Source: Bifidobacteriaceae bacterium (lineage in GTDB: Bacteria > Actinomycetota > Actinomycetes > Actinomycetales > Bifidobacteriaceae). Taken from it: a stretch of DNA of 64,000 nt. The notes below the pieces were generated by a model that had not been told where the DNA came from, searched no databases, and saw only the letters and a program-made list of their open reading frames with translations. Position numbers and translations under genes: made by a program. Positions 33,563 through 43,007 of the stretch are shown here, in pieces (position 1 is the first letter of the stretch; the number at the start of each line of letters is the position of its first letter). The stretch covers positions 1 through 64,000 of the forward strand of contig JALCQC010000010.1 of the NCBI GenBank assembly GCA_022650895.1. Direction: 5' to 3'.

Positions 33563-36352
33563 TCATCCGGTGTTCTGCAGGCCTGCTGCAACACCTGAAA
33601 CGGTGCAGAGAATGAGGTAGATGAAGTCGGCCGTCTGGCTCTTGCTCAACTCGTTCTTCGCATCGCGGCGGCGCAGAGACGCCAGTGCGCGCACCTGAGC
33701 GATGGAGAGCGCATCCACATACGGCGAGCGGATGCGGATGGCCTGACCCAGCACGTGACGGTGCTGCAGTGGCCATTCATCGCCAACGATCTGCAGGACC
33801 CATTTGCGGGTGAGCTGCATTTCGGTGAGGACTTTCTCGTTGAGGTCTTCGCGATCGGCCAGAGCGAGATACATCTTCGCGATGCGCTCGTCGGTCTTGG
33901 CGAGTGACATCTCGATGTTGTCGATGAAGGTGGAGAACAGCGGCCACTCTTCGTAGGCCTTCTGCATGGTCTCCAGGTCGCCGAACTTCTCGCAGGCGGT
34001 GCCGAGACCATACCATGCCGCGAGGTTGATGCGAGCCTGTGCCCACGAGAAGATCCACGGAATGGTGCGCAGATCGTCCAGTGACTTCGCTCCCAGACCG
34101 CGTTTTGCGGGGCGTGAACCGATTGGTAGCAAGCCGACCTCAGCCAGTGGCGTCACGGTGGAGAACCACGGGGTGAAATCATCGGTGTGGAGCAGGTCGA
34201 GGAAGCGCTCGTGTGCGGCATCGTCAATCTGCTGGGCCATGTCGGCGTACTTGCGGGTCATGTCCGTGTTGGTCTTCTCCACACTGGGTGCGGATTGGAG
34301 CAGCGTGGCCGCCGCGACGCTCTCGACGTGGCGCGTGGCCAGAATCGGGTTGCCGTAGCGGGCGAAGATGACCTCTCCCTGTTCGGTGAGCTTGAAGCGG
34401 CAGTTCACGGAGCCCTTCGGCTGAGCGAGCACTGCACGGTTTGCAGGGCCACCACCACGACCCACCGCGCCACCACGACCGTGGAAGAGCGTCAGATCGA
34501 TGTCGTTCTTCTCTGCCCACTGCGCGATTTCCTCCTGCGCCTTGTGCAGAGCGAGGGTGGCGGAAGTCGGGCCGGCATCCTTGGACGAATCCGAGTAGCC
34601 GAGCATGACCTCCATCTTGCGGCCGTTTTCCTTCAGACGAGCCTGAACCTCCGGAATCTTGAGCATGCCGTCGAGAACATGGACGCAATTCTGCAGATCC
34701 TCAAGCTGTTCGAAGAGCGGAATCACATCGATGGTGGGAACGTCGGCAGGATCGGAGAAAGCGAGCCTGTTGAGTTCGTACACATCTTTGATGTGCTGCG
34801 CCGACTTGGTGAAGGAGATGATGTAACGGCGTGCCGCCTTCATCCCGTTGCGCTTCTGAATGGCGCCGAGCGCGCGGAAGGTGTCCAGCACTTCGATCGT
34901 CATCGGCTGGAGGTCGCCGCGTTCTCCGTGCAGACCGTGCTCGCGAATGTCTTCGAGCGCACGTTGGTGCACCAGCGAATGCTGACGGAACTCCATCTCG
35001 ACCATGTGGAAGCCGAAGGTCTCGACCTGCCATATCAGTGTCTGGAGGGGACCGTAGGCGGAGCGCGTTGCTCCTGCCTGGACCAGCGAGTCCTGAACGG
35101 TACGCAGGTCAGCCAGGAATTCGTCGGCGTCCTTGTACATGAGGTCCGCGTTGCGCAGCAGTGTTGCGTGGATGCGATCAGCCAGCACCAACACCACAGC
35201 ACGGTGCAGTTCGGACCGCGAGATCACGGCGGCCTTGTCGGTCAGCACCTCGCTCATTTCCTGCTGATGGCTCCACAGCAGCCGCAGCTCGCGCGACGGG
35301 GGTGTGGAACGTGAGTCGAGGGTAAGGTTGCGACCTACCTCGCGCGTGGCCTCCTCCAACTTGGTGAGCATGTGGGCATTGAACTTCGTCGCTACCTCGC
35401 GGCTCACCTTGGCGGTGACGTTCGGGTTGCCGTCGCGGTCGGAACCGATCCATGATCCTGGATGGAAGAAAGCAGGGCATGCCGGTTTGACGGTTCCCGC
35501 TTTGTCTCCCAACATCCAGTCGTCAAAGCGGCGGTACACCTTCGGCAGGGTGTCGAAAAGGGTGTTGTCGAAGATGTCGATGATGGTATCGGCCTCTTCA
35601 ACAGGCGTCGGCTTTTTGGCGGCGATGGGCGAGGTGCGGAACAGGGCGTCGATCTCGTTGAGCATCTTGCGCTCGTTCTCGGCCAAGTCGGAGCCGCCCA
35701 GACGCGGACGCTCCTCCAACAGGTCGGCGATGCGGCGGATCTTGCCCTCGACTGCCTTGCGGCGTGCCTCGGTGGGGTGCGCGGTGAACACTGGATGGAA
35801 TTCCAGTTTGTTCAGCAGCTCGGATGCCTTTGCAGGGCCCACTTCGTTGATGAGCGTCTTGTAGGCACCGGTCAGTTCGTTGACGGGGTCGGTGTCGGAT
35901 TCCTTCGGCACTGCCTTCTCGCGGTTGCGCAGTGACGTCACCCGGTAGTTCTCCTCGGAAAGATTCGCGAGGTGGAAATACGTTGCGAAAGCACGGGCGA
36001 TCTGCGTCACGTTCTCCACGGAGAGCGAGTCGATGAGCTTGACGGCATCCTCAAGGCCGTCATTGCCCGGATGTGGATCCTTGATGGCTCCGCCGGAACC
36101 TTCTGCACTCGCCTCGATCACCGATTCGCGCAGGGAGTTGAATTGCTTCAGGACTTCCGGATCGTATTCTCCCAGAACCGTTCTCAGCAGACGTAGGAAC
36201 AAATCCATGTCGTGATTGAGACTATCTGGAATTCCCTGTTCCTCGGGACCGCGGGTCCCGGTGCCAGAGTTGACGATCGTCGCATCGGCGGCGGTGATTG
36301 ATTGTTGTGATTCGGGCGTTGAATTCGTACTTTGCGATTTTTCTTGCGCCAT
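33563..36352 (-). CDS. ppc: phosphoenolpyruvate carboxylase
   Basis: A 929-residue anaplerotic enzyme that makes oxaloacetate from phosphoenolpyruvate and bicarbonate. AAGGAGGTC lies before the ATG. Family motifs run in order: FTAHPTEARRKAV with the catalytic histidine, GSWIGSDRDGNPNVTAKV, MLGYSDSSKDAGPTSATL with the catalytic lysine, the mobile loop FHGRGGAVGRGGGPANRA, and the C-terminal LQNTG. An N-terminal extension of about 40 residues is Ser/Thr rich. In bifidobacteria, which lack a full TCA cycle, it feeds aspartate-family amino acids. It is divergent from the thrE-type gene. Confidence 0.97.
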   Translation of the reverse strand: MAQEKSQSTNSTPESQQSITAADATIVNSGTGTRGPEEQGIPDSLNHDMDLFLRLLRTVLGEYDPEVLKQFNSLRESVIEASAEGSGGAIKDPHPGNDGLEDAVKLIDSLSVENVTQIARAFATYFHLANLSEENYRVTSLRNREKAVPKESDTDPVNELTGAYKTLINEVGPAKASELLNKLEFHPVFTAHPTEARRKAVEGKIRRIADLLEERPRLGGSDLAENERKMLNEIDALFRTSPIAAKKPTPVEEADTIIDIFDNTLFDTLPKVYRRFDDWMLGDKAGTVKPACPAFFHPGSWIGSDRDGNPNVTAKVSREVATKFNAHMLTKLEEATREVGRNLTLDSRSTPPSRELRLLWSHQQEMSEVLTDKAAVISRSELHRAVVLVLADRIHATLLRNADLMYKDADEFLADLRTVQDSLVQAGATRSAYGPLQTLIWQVETFGFHMVEMEFRQHSLVHQRALEDIREHGLHGERGDLQPMTIEVLDTFRALGAIQKRNGMKAARRYIISFTKSAQHIKDVYELNRLAFSDPADVPTIDVIPLFEQLEDLQNCVHVLDGMLKIPEVQARLKENGRKMEVMLGYSDSSKDAGPTSATLALHKAQEEIAQWAEKNDIDLTLFHGRGGAVGRGGGPANRAVLAQPKGSVNCRFKLTEQGEVIFARYGNPILATRHVESVAAATLLQSAPSVEKTNTDMTRKYADMAQQIDDAAHERFLDLLHTDDFTPWFSTVTPLAEVGLLPIGSRPAKRGLGAKSLDDLRTIPWIFSWAQARINLAAWYGLGTACEKFGDLETMQKAYEEWPLFSTFIDNIEMSLAKTDERIAKMYLALADREDLNEKVLTEMQLTRKWVLQIVGDEWPLQHRHVLGQAIRIRSPYVDALSIAQVRALASLRRRDAKNELSKSQTADFIYLILCTVSGVAAGLQNTG

Positions 36353-36583
36353 AGAGTTTTGACCTCCTTGTCGCTCCCGTTGGTTGCCCGTCTACCGGCT
36401 TCTGCGGCTCCTCCGTAGTTGTGTGTGCCGGCCGTCCCAGGCCCAAAGCCATTGATTGCGACTGTCGAATGACATTCTAGTTACGGGTATGAGACCTTGT
36501 GTAACGAATACCTGACAGGTGGCTGTTTGGGAGCCGCATACTGGAATGGTGGATAAGTATGTGGATTTTCCCTGCCCGACAGG

Positions 36584-38254
36584 GTGAGTAAGGTGACAAA
36601 CGCAGAGACTTTTGCCTATGAGAAGTTCGCAAAGCGTTGGCACGCGGTGAACGCGACGAGGAGGATGAAAGACATGTGGCATCCGTTTGCCCATTTGCGC
36701 GAGGTTCGGGAACAGAACGAGCATCCGCACGTCGTTCACGCCGACAGTGCCCGCGCTTCCGATTCAGCTCATGCTTCCGATTCGTCGGGCAATTCCCGTT
36801 CGTTGGGCGCTTCACGCTCGTCAGAAACCTCCCATCCATCAGGTGACGGACAGCCAGCAGCGGCCCGTTTGCCGCACAGCCACGCGATTCCCCTTGACAT
36901 GGAGGACATCGTCAGGGATTACGACAAACCCATCGAAGAGGCTGGAATCGCCGCAAAATCAAGCGTCATCGTCCGTGTTGGTCAGATGGACTTGGCCGGC
37001 GGCACCGGAGGCTACCGTGTACGCGAGATGATGCACCGCATCTCCTATCCGCTCGGCGTCCACACGCGCGCCGACGTGAACCTCACGGACATCGAAGCTA
37101 CCTGCACGGACGGTTCGCATCGCCTCACTGAAGTCGTGGACCTGCCGACCACGGGCGTGAACACGTGGCGCATCTGGCAGCTGGAGCATTTCACCGACTG
37201 GTTCAATGTCAAGCTCGGGCAGAACAGCGTGTACAGCAAGCATCCGCACGATATTTCCGACGGTCCGCTCACGGTTCGTACCGCGCACCGGAAGCTGGAC
37301 GAGATCGAGCGCAAGAAGCCGCTGTATTCCCCAGCTTTCGCGGGTCTCGCGTCTGCCTTGGCCTGTGGCGCGTTCGTCTATTTGCTGGGTGGTGGCATCT
37401 ATGACATCATCGGTGCCTTCATGGGTGCCGGTATCGGGCACTGGCTTCGCCGAAGGATGTTTGCGCACCGTCTGAACCAGTTTTTCGTCACCGGAATTTC
37501 CGTGGCGGTGGCGGCGTTGGTGTGCGTGGGAACGCTGCGGCTCATCGGCTTTCTCGACCCGAGTGCGCTGGAGCACGACACCGCTTACATCGGCGCGATG
37601 CTCTTCGTGATTCCCGGCTTTCCGCTTGTCACCGGGGGCTTGGATATCGCCAAGCTCGACTTCCCCTCCGGCTTACAACGTCTGGCCTACGCAACGTCGA
37701 TCATCGTCGTCGCCACCCTCGCCGCGTGGGCGGTGGCACGGATGGTGCAGCTCAATCCGCAGGGTTTCCCCCCTCTCGGCCTCGATCCGTGGCTGAATGG
37801 AGCCTTGCGTTTCGTTGCCGCCTTCATTGGCGTGTGGGGATTCTCCGTCCTGTTCAACTCACCGCAGCGCATGGCCCTTGTCGCTGCGTTCATCGGTGCC
37901 ATCGCGGATACGCTGCGCCTTGAGATTCAGGATTTCTGGAATGTTCCTCCCGAAGCCGCCGCCTTCCTTTGCGCGCTGGTGGCGGGATTGCTGGCCACTG
38001 CATGGCGTTCGGCGGTTCGCCACGGTGCGTTGCCGCCGTCGCTGGGATTTCCCCGCATCTGCCTGACGGTGCCGTCCATCGTCATCATGGTTCCCGGCCT
38101 TTACCTGTACCGCGCGGTTTTCTATCTCGGTCAATTCGACACCTTGAACGCGCTGAACTGGGGCTTCCGCGGCATCATGGTGATTCTGTGCCTACCGATC
38201 GGCCTCGCCTTCGCGCGCGTTCTCACCGATTCTCAGTGGCGCTACGACGTGTGA
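36584..38254 (+). CDS. threonine/serine exporter (ThrE family)
   Basis: A 556-residue exporter of small amino acids. Its N-terminal 105 residues are hydrophilic and Ser/His rich (ARASDSAHASDSSGNSRS). The first ThrE domain follows with LAGGTGGYRVREMMHRISYPLGV, a cytoplasmic hydrolase-like region seen in this family, then about ten membrane helices, including GLASALACGAFVYLLGGGIYDIIGAFMGAG and MLFVIPGFPLVTGGLDIAKLD. The second domain ends in AFARVLTDSQWRYDV. The start is uncertain between GTG 36584 and GTG 36593. The gene is divergent from ppc, linking oxaloacetate supply to export of aspartate-derived amino acids only by position. Confidence 0.9.
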   Translation: MSKVTNAETFAYEKFAKRWHAVNATRRMKDMWHPFAHLREVREQNEHPHVVHADSARASDSAHASDSSGNSRSLGASRSSETSHPSGDGQPAAARLPHSHAIPLDMEDIVRDYDKPIEEAGIAAKSSVIVRVGQMDLAGGTGGYRVREMMHRISYPLGVHTRADVNLTDIEATCTDGSHRLTEVVDLPTTGVNTWRIWQLEHFTDWFNVKLGQNSVYSKHPHDISDGPLTVRTAHRKLDEIERKKPLYSPAFAGLASALACGAFVYLLGGGIYDIIGAFMGAGIGHWLRRRMFAHRLNQFFVTGISVAVAALVCVGTLRLIGFLDPSALEHDTAYIGAMLFVIPGFPLVTGGLDIAKLDFPSGLQRLAYATSIIVVATLAAWAVARMVQLNPQGFPPLGLDPWLNGALRFVAAFIGVWGFSVLFNSPQRMALVAAFIGAIADTLRLEIQDFWNVPPEAAAFLCALVAGLLATAWRSAVRHGALPPSLGFPRICLTVPSIVIMVPGLYLYRAVFYLGQFDTLNALNWGFRGIMVILCLPIGLAFARVLTDSQWRYDV

Positions 38255-38362
38255 TGAGCGTGCGCGGTATGCGGCATAAGTATGGCCTGTGATACGCAGC
38301 CGTGGTATGACGTTGTGACAGATATTTCTATGACAGGCAACTCATAACAGGGGAGTGGAAGA

Positions 38363-39763
38363 ATGCGTTCCGAAGCATCGGCATCGTCATCATCTGAGTC
38401 AGTATCGTCGTTATCGGCAGCATCCGCGGCAACGGGCATTTCCACCGAGGAACTCGCTCGGTATTCGCACGTGTTTTCTTCATCGCGCACCAACAGTGTC
38501 GCCGCTGCTGCCGCCACCAATAACGGCGTTCTCAAGGCCGCCGTGGACTACCGAGGGCTGCGTTCCGTGCCGCAGCAGTTTTCCATCGAACTTGAGCAAG
38601 GGTCGATCACCGCGCAGAAACGTTCCGGCCGCTGCTGGATGTTCTCGGGTCTCAACGTGCTGCGATATGAGATGATTCATCGTTGGAATCTTAAGGATTT
38701 CGAGCTGTCCGAAAGCTTCCTTTTCTTCTACGACAAGCTGGAGAAATCCAATTACTTCTTGGAGGGCGTGCTCTCCACATTGGACGAGCCGGTCAACGGC
38801 CGGCTTTTTTCCTGGATAACGCAGGATGCCGCCACGGACGGCGGATTCTGGAGCATGTTCGCCAATCTGGTCGAGAAATATGGCATCGTACCGAAGGATG
38901 CTTGTCCGGAATCTGAGAATTCCAGTGATTCTGGGGTTTTCACGCAGTACTTGCAGACGCTGTTGCGCAAGGATGCACTCGCTCTGCGCACTGCCGCCAC
39001 CGAAGGGAAACCCGTGGAGGAGGTGCGTGTTCTCAAGGCGCAGCAGATGGAGGCCGTATACCGATTGCTGGCGGTCAGCCTGGGGGAGCCCCCGCGCGTT
39101 TTCGATTTCGTCGCCCACGACAAGGACGGCAAGCTGCTGGAGGACCACGGCATCACACCCAAGGAGTTCTACAGCAAGTACATCGGCATGGATTTGCGCC
39201 GGTATGCTGCGCTGATTGATGCCCCGACCGCCGCCACCCCCTATGGCAAGCAGTACCGCTTGGCGCGCTCCGGCAACATGGCGGACCACGATGATTCCAT
39301 CTTCGCCAACGTCGGCATGACGGTGATTCGCCGCGCGATCGTGGATCAGCTCAAGGACGGTCACCCTGTGTGGTTCGCCTGCGACTGCAGCAAGTACGAG
39401 TTGCGCAAGGAGGGGATTTTCGATCGTTCCACGGTGCGGGTTGAGAACCTCTTCGATGTCGATCTCAGCTTCGACAAGGGCCGTGCGCTCGAATACCGCG
39501 ATGCCGAGGGTAATCACGCCATGACGATCATGGGGGTGAATCTGGATGCCTCGGGGCAGCCGGATCGTTGGAAAATCGAGAATAGCTGGGGCAAAGACGT
39601 CGGTAAGGACGGGTACTTCGTCGCGTCTGACGCGTGGATGGACGAATTCCTCTATGAGGCGATCATCGACCGTCGCTACCTCGACGCTGCCACCCTCGCT
39701 GTGCTCGACACCGAGCCCGTGGACCTTGAACCATGGACCCCTCTCTGCCTCATGAGCGACTAG
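38363..39763 (+). CDS. pepC: aminopeptidase C (bleomycin-hydrolase type, C1 peptidase)
   Basis: A 466-residue cytoplasmic cysteine aminopeptidase. Active-site residues are clear: Cys in AQKRSGRCWMFSGLNVLRYEM, His in GNHAMTIMGVNLD, Asn in WKIENSWGKDVGKDGYF. The N-terminal 25 residues are an unusual Ser-rich run, SEASASSSSESVSSLSAASA, encoded by repetitive TCA/TCG codons and not found in lactic-acid-bacterial PepC. GGGGAGTGGA lies before the ATG. The C-terminus, needed for exopeptidase control in this family, ends PLCLMSD. It helps recycle peptides. Confidence 0.94.
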   Translation: MRSEASASSSSESVSSLSAASAATGISTEELARYSHVFSSSRTNSVAAAAATNNGVLKAAVDYRGLRSVPQQFSIELEQGSITAQKRSGRCWMFSGLNVLRYEMIHRWNLKDFELSESFLFFYDKLEKSNYFLEGVLSTLDEPVNGRLFSWITQDAATDGGFWSMFANLVEKYGIVPKDACPESENSSDSGVFTQYLQTLLRKDALALRTAATEGKPVEEVRVLKAQQMEAVYRLLAVSLGEPPRVFDFVAHDKDGKLLEDHGITPKEFYSKYIGMDLRRYAALIDAPTAATPYGKQYRLARSGNMADHDDSIFANVGMTVIRRAIVDQLKDGHPVWFACDCSKYELRKEGIFDRSTVRVENLFDVDLSFDKGRALEYRDAEGNHAMTIMGVNLDASGQPDRWKIENSWGKDVGKDGYFVASDAWMDEFLYEAIIDRRYLDAATLAVLDTEPVDLEPWTPLCLMSD

Positions 39764-39836
39764 GAATTAACGGCTAGTGGTGTACTGCTGAGCCACAGAT
39801 CTTGGGCCACAGATTTTTGGTAGGTCTGCCGCAGAC

Positions 39837-39852
39837 TTGGTAGATCTACCAA
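39837..39852. promoter_or_regulatory. 16-base perfect palindrome, candidate operator
   Basis: TTGGTAGATCTACCAA is a perfect palindrome about 100 bases before the duplicated membrane-protein genes. A weaker copy, TTGGTAGGTCTGCC, begins 20 bases earlier, two helical turns away. Three CCACAGAT copies (39793, 39807, 39871) lie around them. It may bind a dimeric regulator. Confidence 0.45.
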
Positions 39853-39950
39853 AGACATGGCGCATCTGACCCACAGATCTCGTACGTTTTGACACAATGG
39901 CGTGATGAACGGGGATCATTTCCATTTTGGAAGAGGTGGGAGGGGTGGTG

Positions 39951-40632
39951 ATGGTGCCGTCTCGTGTGGTGATGAAAATCTTGTGGTGGCTGGGGTTACT
40001 TGGTTTTGCTCTTCCACTTACTGTGCCTGCCGGGCTGCTTCCGTATGCAGGACCTGTTGCGGTGACGAATAGTTTGGTGATGGACGTCCCCTCTCTTGTG
40101 GTGATTGCCGGCTGGATTCTTGGAATTGCCTGCTGGGTAGCTTGGCTCGTAATTGCTTGGGTTGTGCGCAGGCGCGCGGCGAAGGCAGCCGTTTCGAGTG
40201 AAGTGGCAGTGACGAGTTCGGGTGGACCGGTCTTTAAGCTCGCGGATCTTGCGTGTTTTGCGCTGGTTGCGCATGGGGTTTGCGGCGGTGGTCGTCGCTG
40301 CGAGTGTGCTGGTGAGTCTGGGGTATTTCGCTCTTTTCGCTGATCGTTACCATGTGCTGCGTCCGTCGAGCGCGGGCGGTTGCAGCGTTGTTGTCGAGGT
40401 GGATGGCGGCGCGTGGTTCGACACCTTCGGTAACGTGTATTTGATGAGGCCGGATTCACGCGTGCTGACGGATACCGGTGGTAGCTGGTCGGTCAGCAAT
40501 AACTCAGTGGCGGATCCGATTGAAGAGGGTACGTGGTCGCTGCGCTGGGACCACAAAACCGCGAACCTGAGTATATGGGCCACGGACCGAATCTATGATT
40601 ACTCTCCCAAGCCCATTGTGTGCCCCGAGTAA
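39951..40632 (+). pseudogene. broken first copy of duplicated membrane protein
   Basis: Two overlapping ORFs in different frames (39927-40343 and 40222-40632) together match the intact 267-residue protein that follows. Frame one holds the N-terminus MVPSRVVMKILWWLGL and a second helix ending VVRRRAAKAAVSSEVA. Frame two resumes at SRILRVLRWLRMGFAAVVVAASVL and runs to the shared C-terminus PKPIVCPE. Compared with the second copy, the Ser/Ala/Thr linker of about 110 bases is missing, and this deletion shifts the frame near 40222. The start ATG 39951 keeps its GGGAGGGG ribosome binding site. Programmed frameshifting or two coupled genes are less likely but possible. Confidence 0.7.
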
Positions 40633-40807
40633 TTGTCAACAGGGCCCTTGAGAGATGACATTGTCGAGATTGCGTTACCGAAGATCATTGTCATGTGTTG
40701 GCATTGTTCCAAAATGATGACTGTAGAAGTTTTTGATGCATTCATTGTGGTCAGCTTGAAATTGAACATTCTGGAATGTGGAACGCATAACCCCGGAGGG
40801 GGTGGTG

Positions 40808-41611
40808 ATGGTGCCGTCTCGTGTGGTGATGAAAATCTTGTGGTGGCTAGGGTTGTGTGCTGTTGCTTTTTCTTTTGTGGTCTCTACTGGGCTGCTTCCG
40901 CATTTCAATCCTGCTGCTCCCAGCCCTGTTGTAATGACGGGTAGTTTGGTGATGGATGCCACGGCTCTTGTTGTGATTGCCAGTTGGGTCGTGGGAATCT
41001 TGTGTTGGGTGGTTTGGGGCATTGTTGCCTGGGTTGTGCGCAGGCGTGCGGCGAAGGCAGCCGTTTCGAGTGAAGTGGCTGCAACGAGCTCGGGTAGCGC
41101 GGCTGCGGCAAGTACAGGTAGCGCTCTTACGCCGAGTACTGTCGAGGAAGACGTTTCGGTCAACGCGTCCGCAGCGGGCTCGGTTCTTTTGGACAGCGCC
41201 TTGGTAGCAGGGTCTCTGAAGTCGTTAGTTTTGCGTGTTTTGCGCTGGTTGCGTGTGGGGTTTGCGGCGGTGGTCGTCGCCCTGAGCATGTTGATGAGTT
41301 TGCTGTGCCTGTCTATGTCTGATAACTACCATGTGCTGCGTCCGTCGAGTGCGGGCGGTTGCAGCATCGTCGTCTCGTATTCTGCGGGCTTATGGGACGC
41401 TGGCGGGTATGTGTATTTGATGAGGTCGGATTCACGAGCGCTGACGGATACCGGTGGTAGCTGGTCAGTTAGCAATGATCCGGGGTCGGATCCGATTGAG
41501 GAGGGTACGTGGTCGCTGCGCTGGAACCATGAAACCGCACAATTGAATATTTGGTCAACCGCCCCGATTGGTTATTTTGACTGGCCCAAGCCCATTGTGT
41601 GCCCCGAGTAA
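40808..41611 (+). CDS. hypothetical membrane protein (intact second copy)
   Basis: A 267-residue protein of unknown family. The start at 40808 has GGAGGGGG six bases upstream. Order: helix KILWWLGLCAVAFSFVVSTGLL, helix VVIASWVVGILCWVVWGIVAWVV, a basic RRRAAKA stop, a Ser/Ala linker of about 50 residues, a third helix VGFAAVVVALSMLMSLLCL, and an external C-terminal domain of about 90 residues with YHVLRPSSAGGCSIVV, YLMRSDSRALTDTGGSWSVSN and EEGTWSLRWNHETA, ending PKPIVCPE. The two cysteines could form a disulfide. It is a tandem duplicate of the broken gene just before it. Confidence 0.75.
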   Translation: MVPSRVVMKILWWLGLCAVAFSFVVSTGLLPHFNPAAPSPVVMTGSLVMDATALVVIASWVVGILCWVVWGIVAWVVRRRAAKAAVSSEVAATSSGSAAAASTGSALTPSTVEEDVSVNASAAGSVLLDSALVAGSLKSLVLRVLRWLRVGFAAVVVALSMLMSLLCLSMSDNYHVLRPSSAGGCSIVVSYSAGLWDAGGYVYLMRSDSRALTDTGGSWSVSNDPGSDPIEEGTWSLRWNHETAQLNIWSTAPIGYFDWPKPIVCPE

Positions 41612-41750
41612 TGCCAGAGAAAAGTACATCTGCCTGGCATTACTCGGATGACAACGCACGGAAGCATAGGGAAGTGCTGGGAGTGCAGGATTGCACGGAT
41701 GCCCGTGCTCAACCCAAGATCTGCGAGGAGTCGCTTTTCAGCGCTGTCGC

Positions 41751-41776
41751 TTCAGTACTTCAGTACTTCAGTACTT
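41751..41776. repeat. three tandem 8-base repeats at the trpS stop codon
   Basis: TTCAGTAC occurs three times without spacing, followed by TTCATG. On the coding strand trpS ends ATG AAG TAC TGA and the following AGTACTGA units repeat this end, so slippage has copied the stop region without changing the protein. Confidence 0.85.
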
Positions 41777-42862
41777 CATGCCCATCGCGGAACGCACTTC
41801 GTCGAGGGTGGCCTCGGCTATTTCGTTGGCACGACGGTTGCCATCGTGCAGAATGTCGCGAATTGAATCCATGTCCTTCGCCAATTCGGCGCGGCGCTCG
41901 CGGTGGGGTGCCAAGAACTCGTTAACGGTCTCGATGACGTACTTTTTCAGAGCGCCTGCGCCTGCTGCACCAATTTCGGCGGCGATGTCTTCAGGCTCGC
42001 GCCCAGAGCAGAGTGCCGCGGTGGTGAGGAGCGCAGAAACTTGCGGGCGGTTGACGGGATCGTAGGTGATGGTGCGTTCGGAATCCGTCGGCGATTTCTT
42101 GATGAGCTTGGCGGTTTCCTCTGCGGTGGCACCCAGCATGATGGAATTGCCATACGATTTGCTCATCTTGCGGCCATCGAGGCCGGGAATCTCGGGAGCG
42201 TCGGAAAGAATGGCCGCAGGCTCCGGGAACACAGGATTCGTCGGTGCGTAGCGCTCGTTGAAACGGCGGGCAATGGTGCGCGTGATCTCAACGTGCGGAA
42301 GGTTGTCTTTGCCGATCGGCACGACGTTGGCCTTGCAGAAGAGGATGTCGCATGCCTGGTGAACGGGGTAGGTCAGCAGCAGTCCGGTCAGTGCGTGTCC
42401 GGAGGCTTCCATCTCGGACTTGACGGTGGGGTTGCGGTGCAGCTCGGCTTCTGTCACCAGCGAGAGGAAGGGCAGCAGCAGTTGGTTTTCCGCCGGTACG
42501 GCGGAATGCGTGAACATCATGGTTTTCTCGGGATCAATTCCGGCGGCCATGTAGTCCAGCACCATGTTGAGCACGTTGTCGCTGATGTGCTCGGTGGTGT
42601 CGCGATCGGTGATCACTTGGTAATCCGCGATGATGATATTGGTGTTGACGCCGCGGTTCTGCATTTCGACACGCCCCTTGATGGAGCCGAAATAGTGGCC
42701 CAGATGCAGGCGGCCGGTGGGGCGGTCGCCCGTCAGCATGCGGAACTCTCCCGGGTGGGTGTCTAGCTTCGCGAGAACTTCGTCAGAGCGCTTCTTCGCT
42801 GCGAGAAAACTGGCGTTCAGTTCATTTCCCGCCGCAGTGTATTTCTGATCGTGCGAAGTCAT
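41768..42862 (-). CDS. trpS: tryptophanyl-tRNA synthetase
   Basis: A class I aminoacyl-tRNA synthetase of about 364 residues. The start at 42862 (MTSHDQKYTAAG) has AAAGGAC upstream; the tracked ORF is 38 residues too long. The HIGH-type motif is TGDRPTGRLHLGHYFGS, the KMSKS loop is LDGRKMSKSYGNSIML, and tryptophan-site residues lie in HQACDILFCKANVVPIGKDN. The C-terminus ends SAMGMKY inside a tandem repeat. It is a single-copy essential gene, convergent with the duplicated membrane protein. Confidence 0.96.
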   Translation of the reverse strand: MTSHDQKYTAAGNELNASFLAAKKRSDEVLAKLDTHPGEFRMLTGDRPTGRLHLGHYFGSIKGRVEMQNRGVNTNIIIADYQVITDRDTTEHISDNVLNMVLDYMAAGIDPEKTMMFTHSAVPAENQLLLPFLSLVTEAELHRNPTVKSEMEASGHALTGLLLTYPVHQACDILFCKANVVPIGKDNLPHVEITRTIARRFNERYAPTNPVFPEPAAILSDAPEIPGLDGRKMSKSYGNSIMLGATAEETAKLIKKSPTDSERTITYDPVNRPQVSALLTTAALCSGREPEDIAAEIGAAGAGALKKYVIETVNEFLAPHRERRAELAKDMDSIRDILHDGNRRANEIAEATLDEVRSAMGMKY

Positions 42863-43007
42863 GTAAAAGTCCTTTTTATTGATCCCAATTATCGCTTTTA
42901 TCGTAAAAGTCTGAGAAGACAACAGGGGTGGTGGTAGTCTCTTCAGTGGTGAACTAGCAAATATTCGTGTTGCCACAGAGCAACCAAGGACTGACGAAGG
43001 GGGTCGG

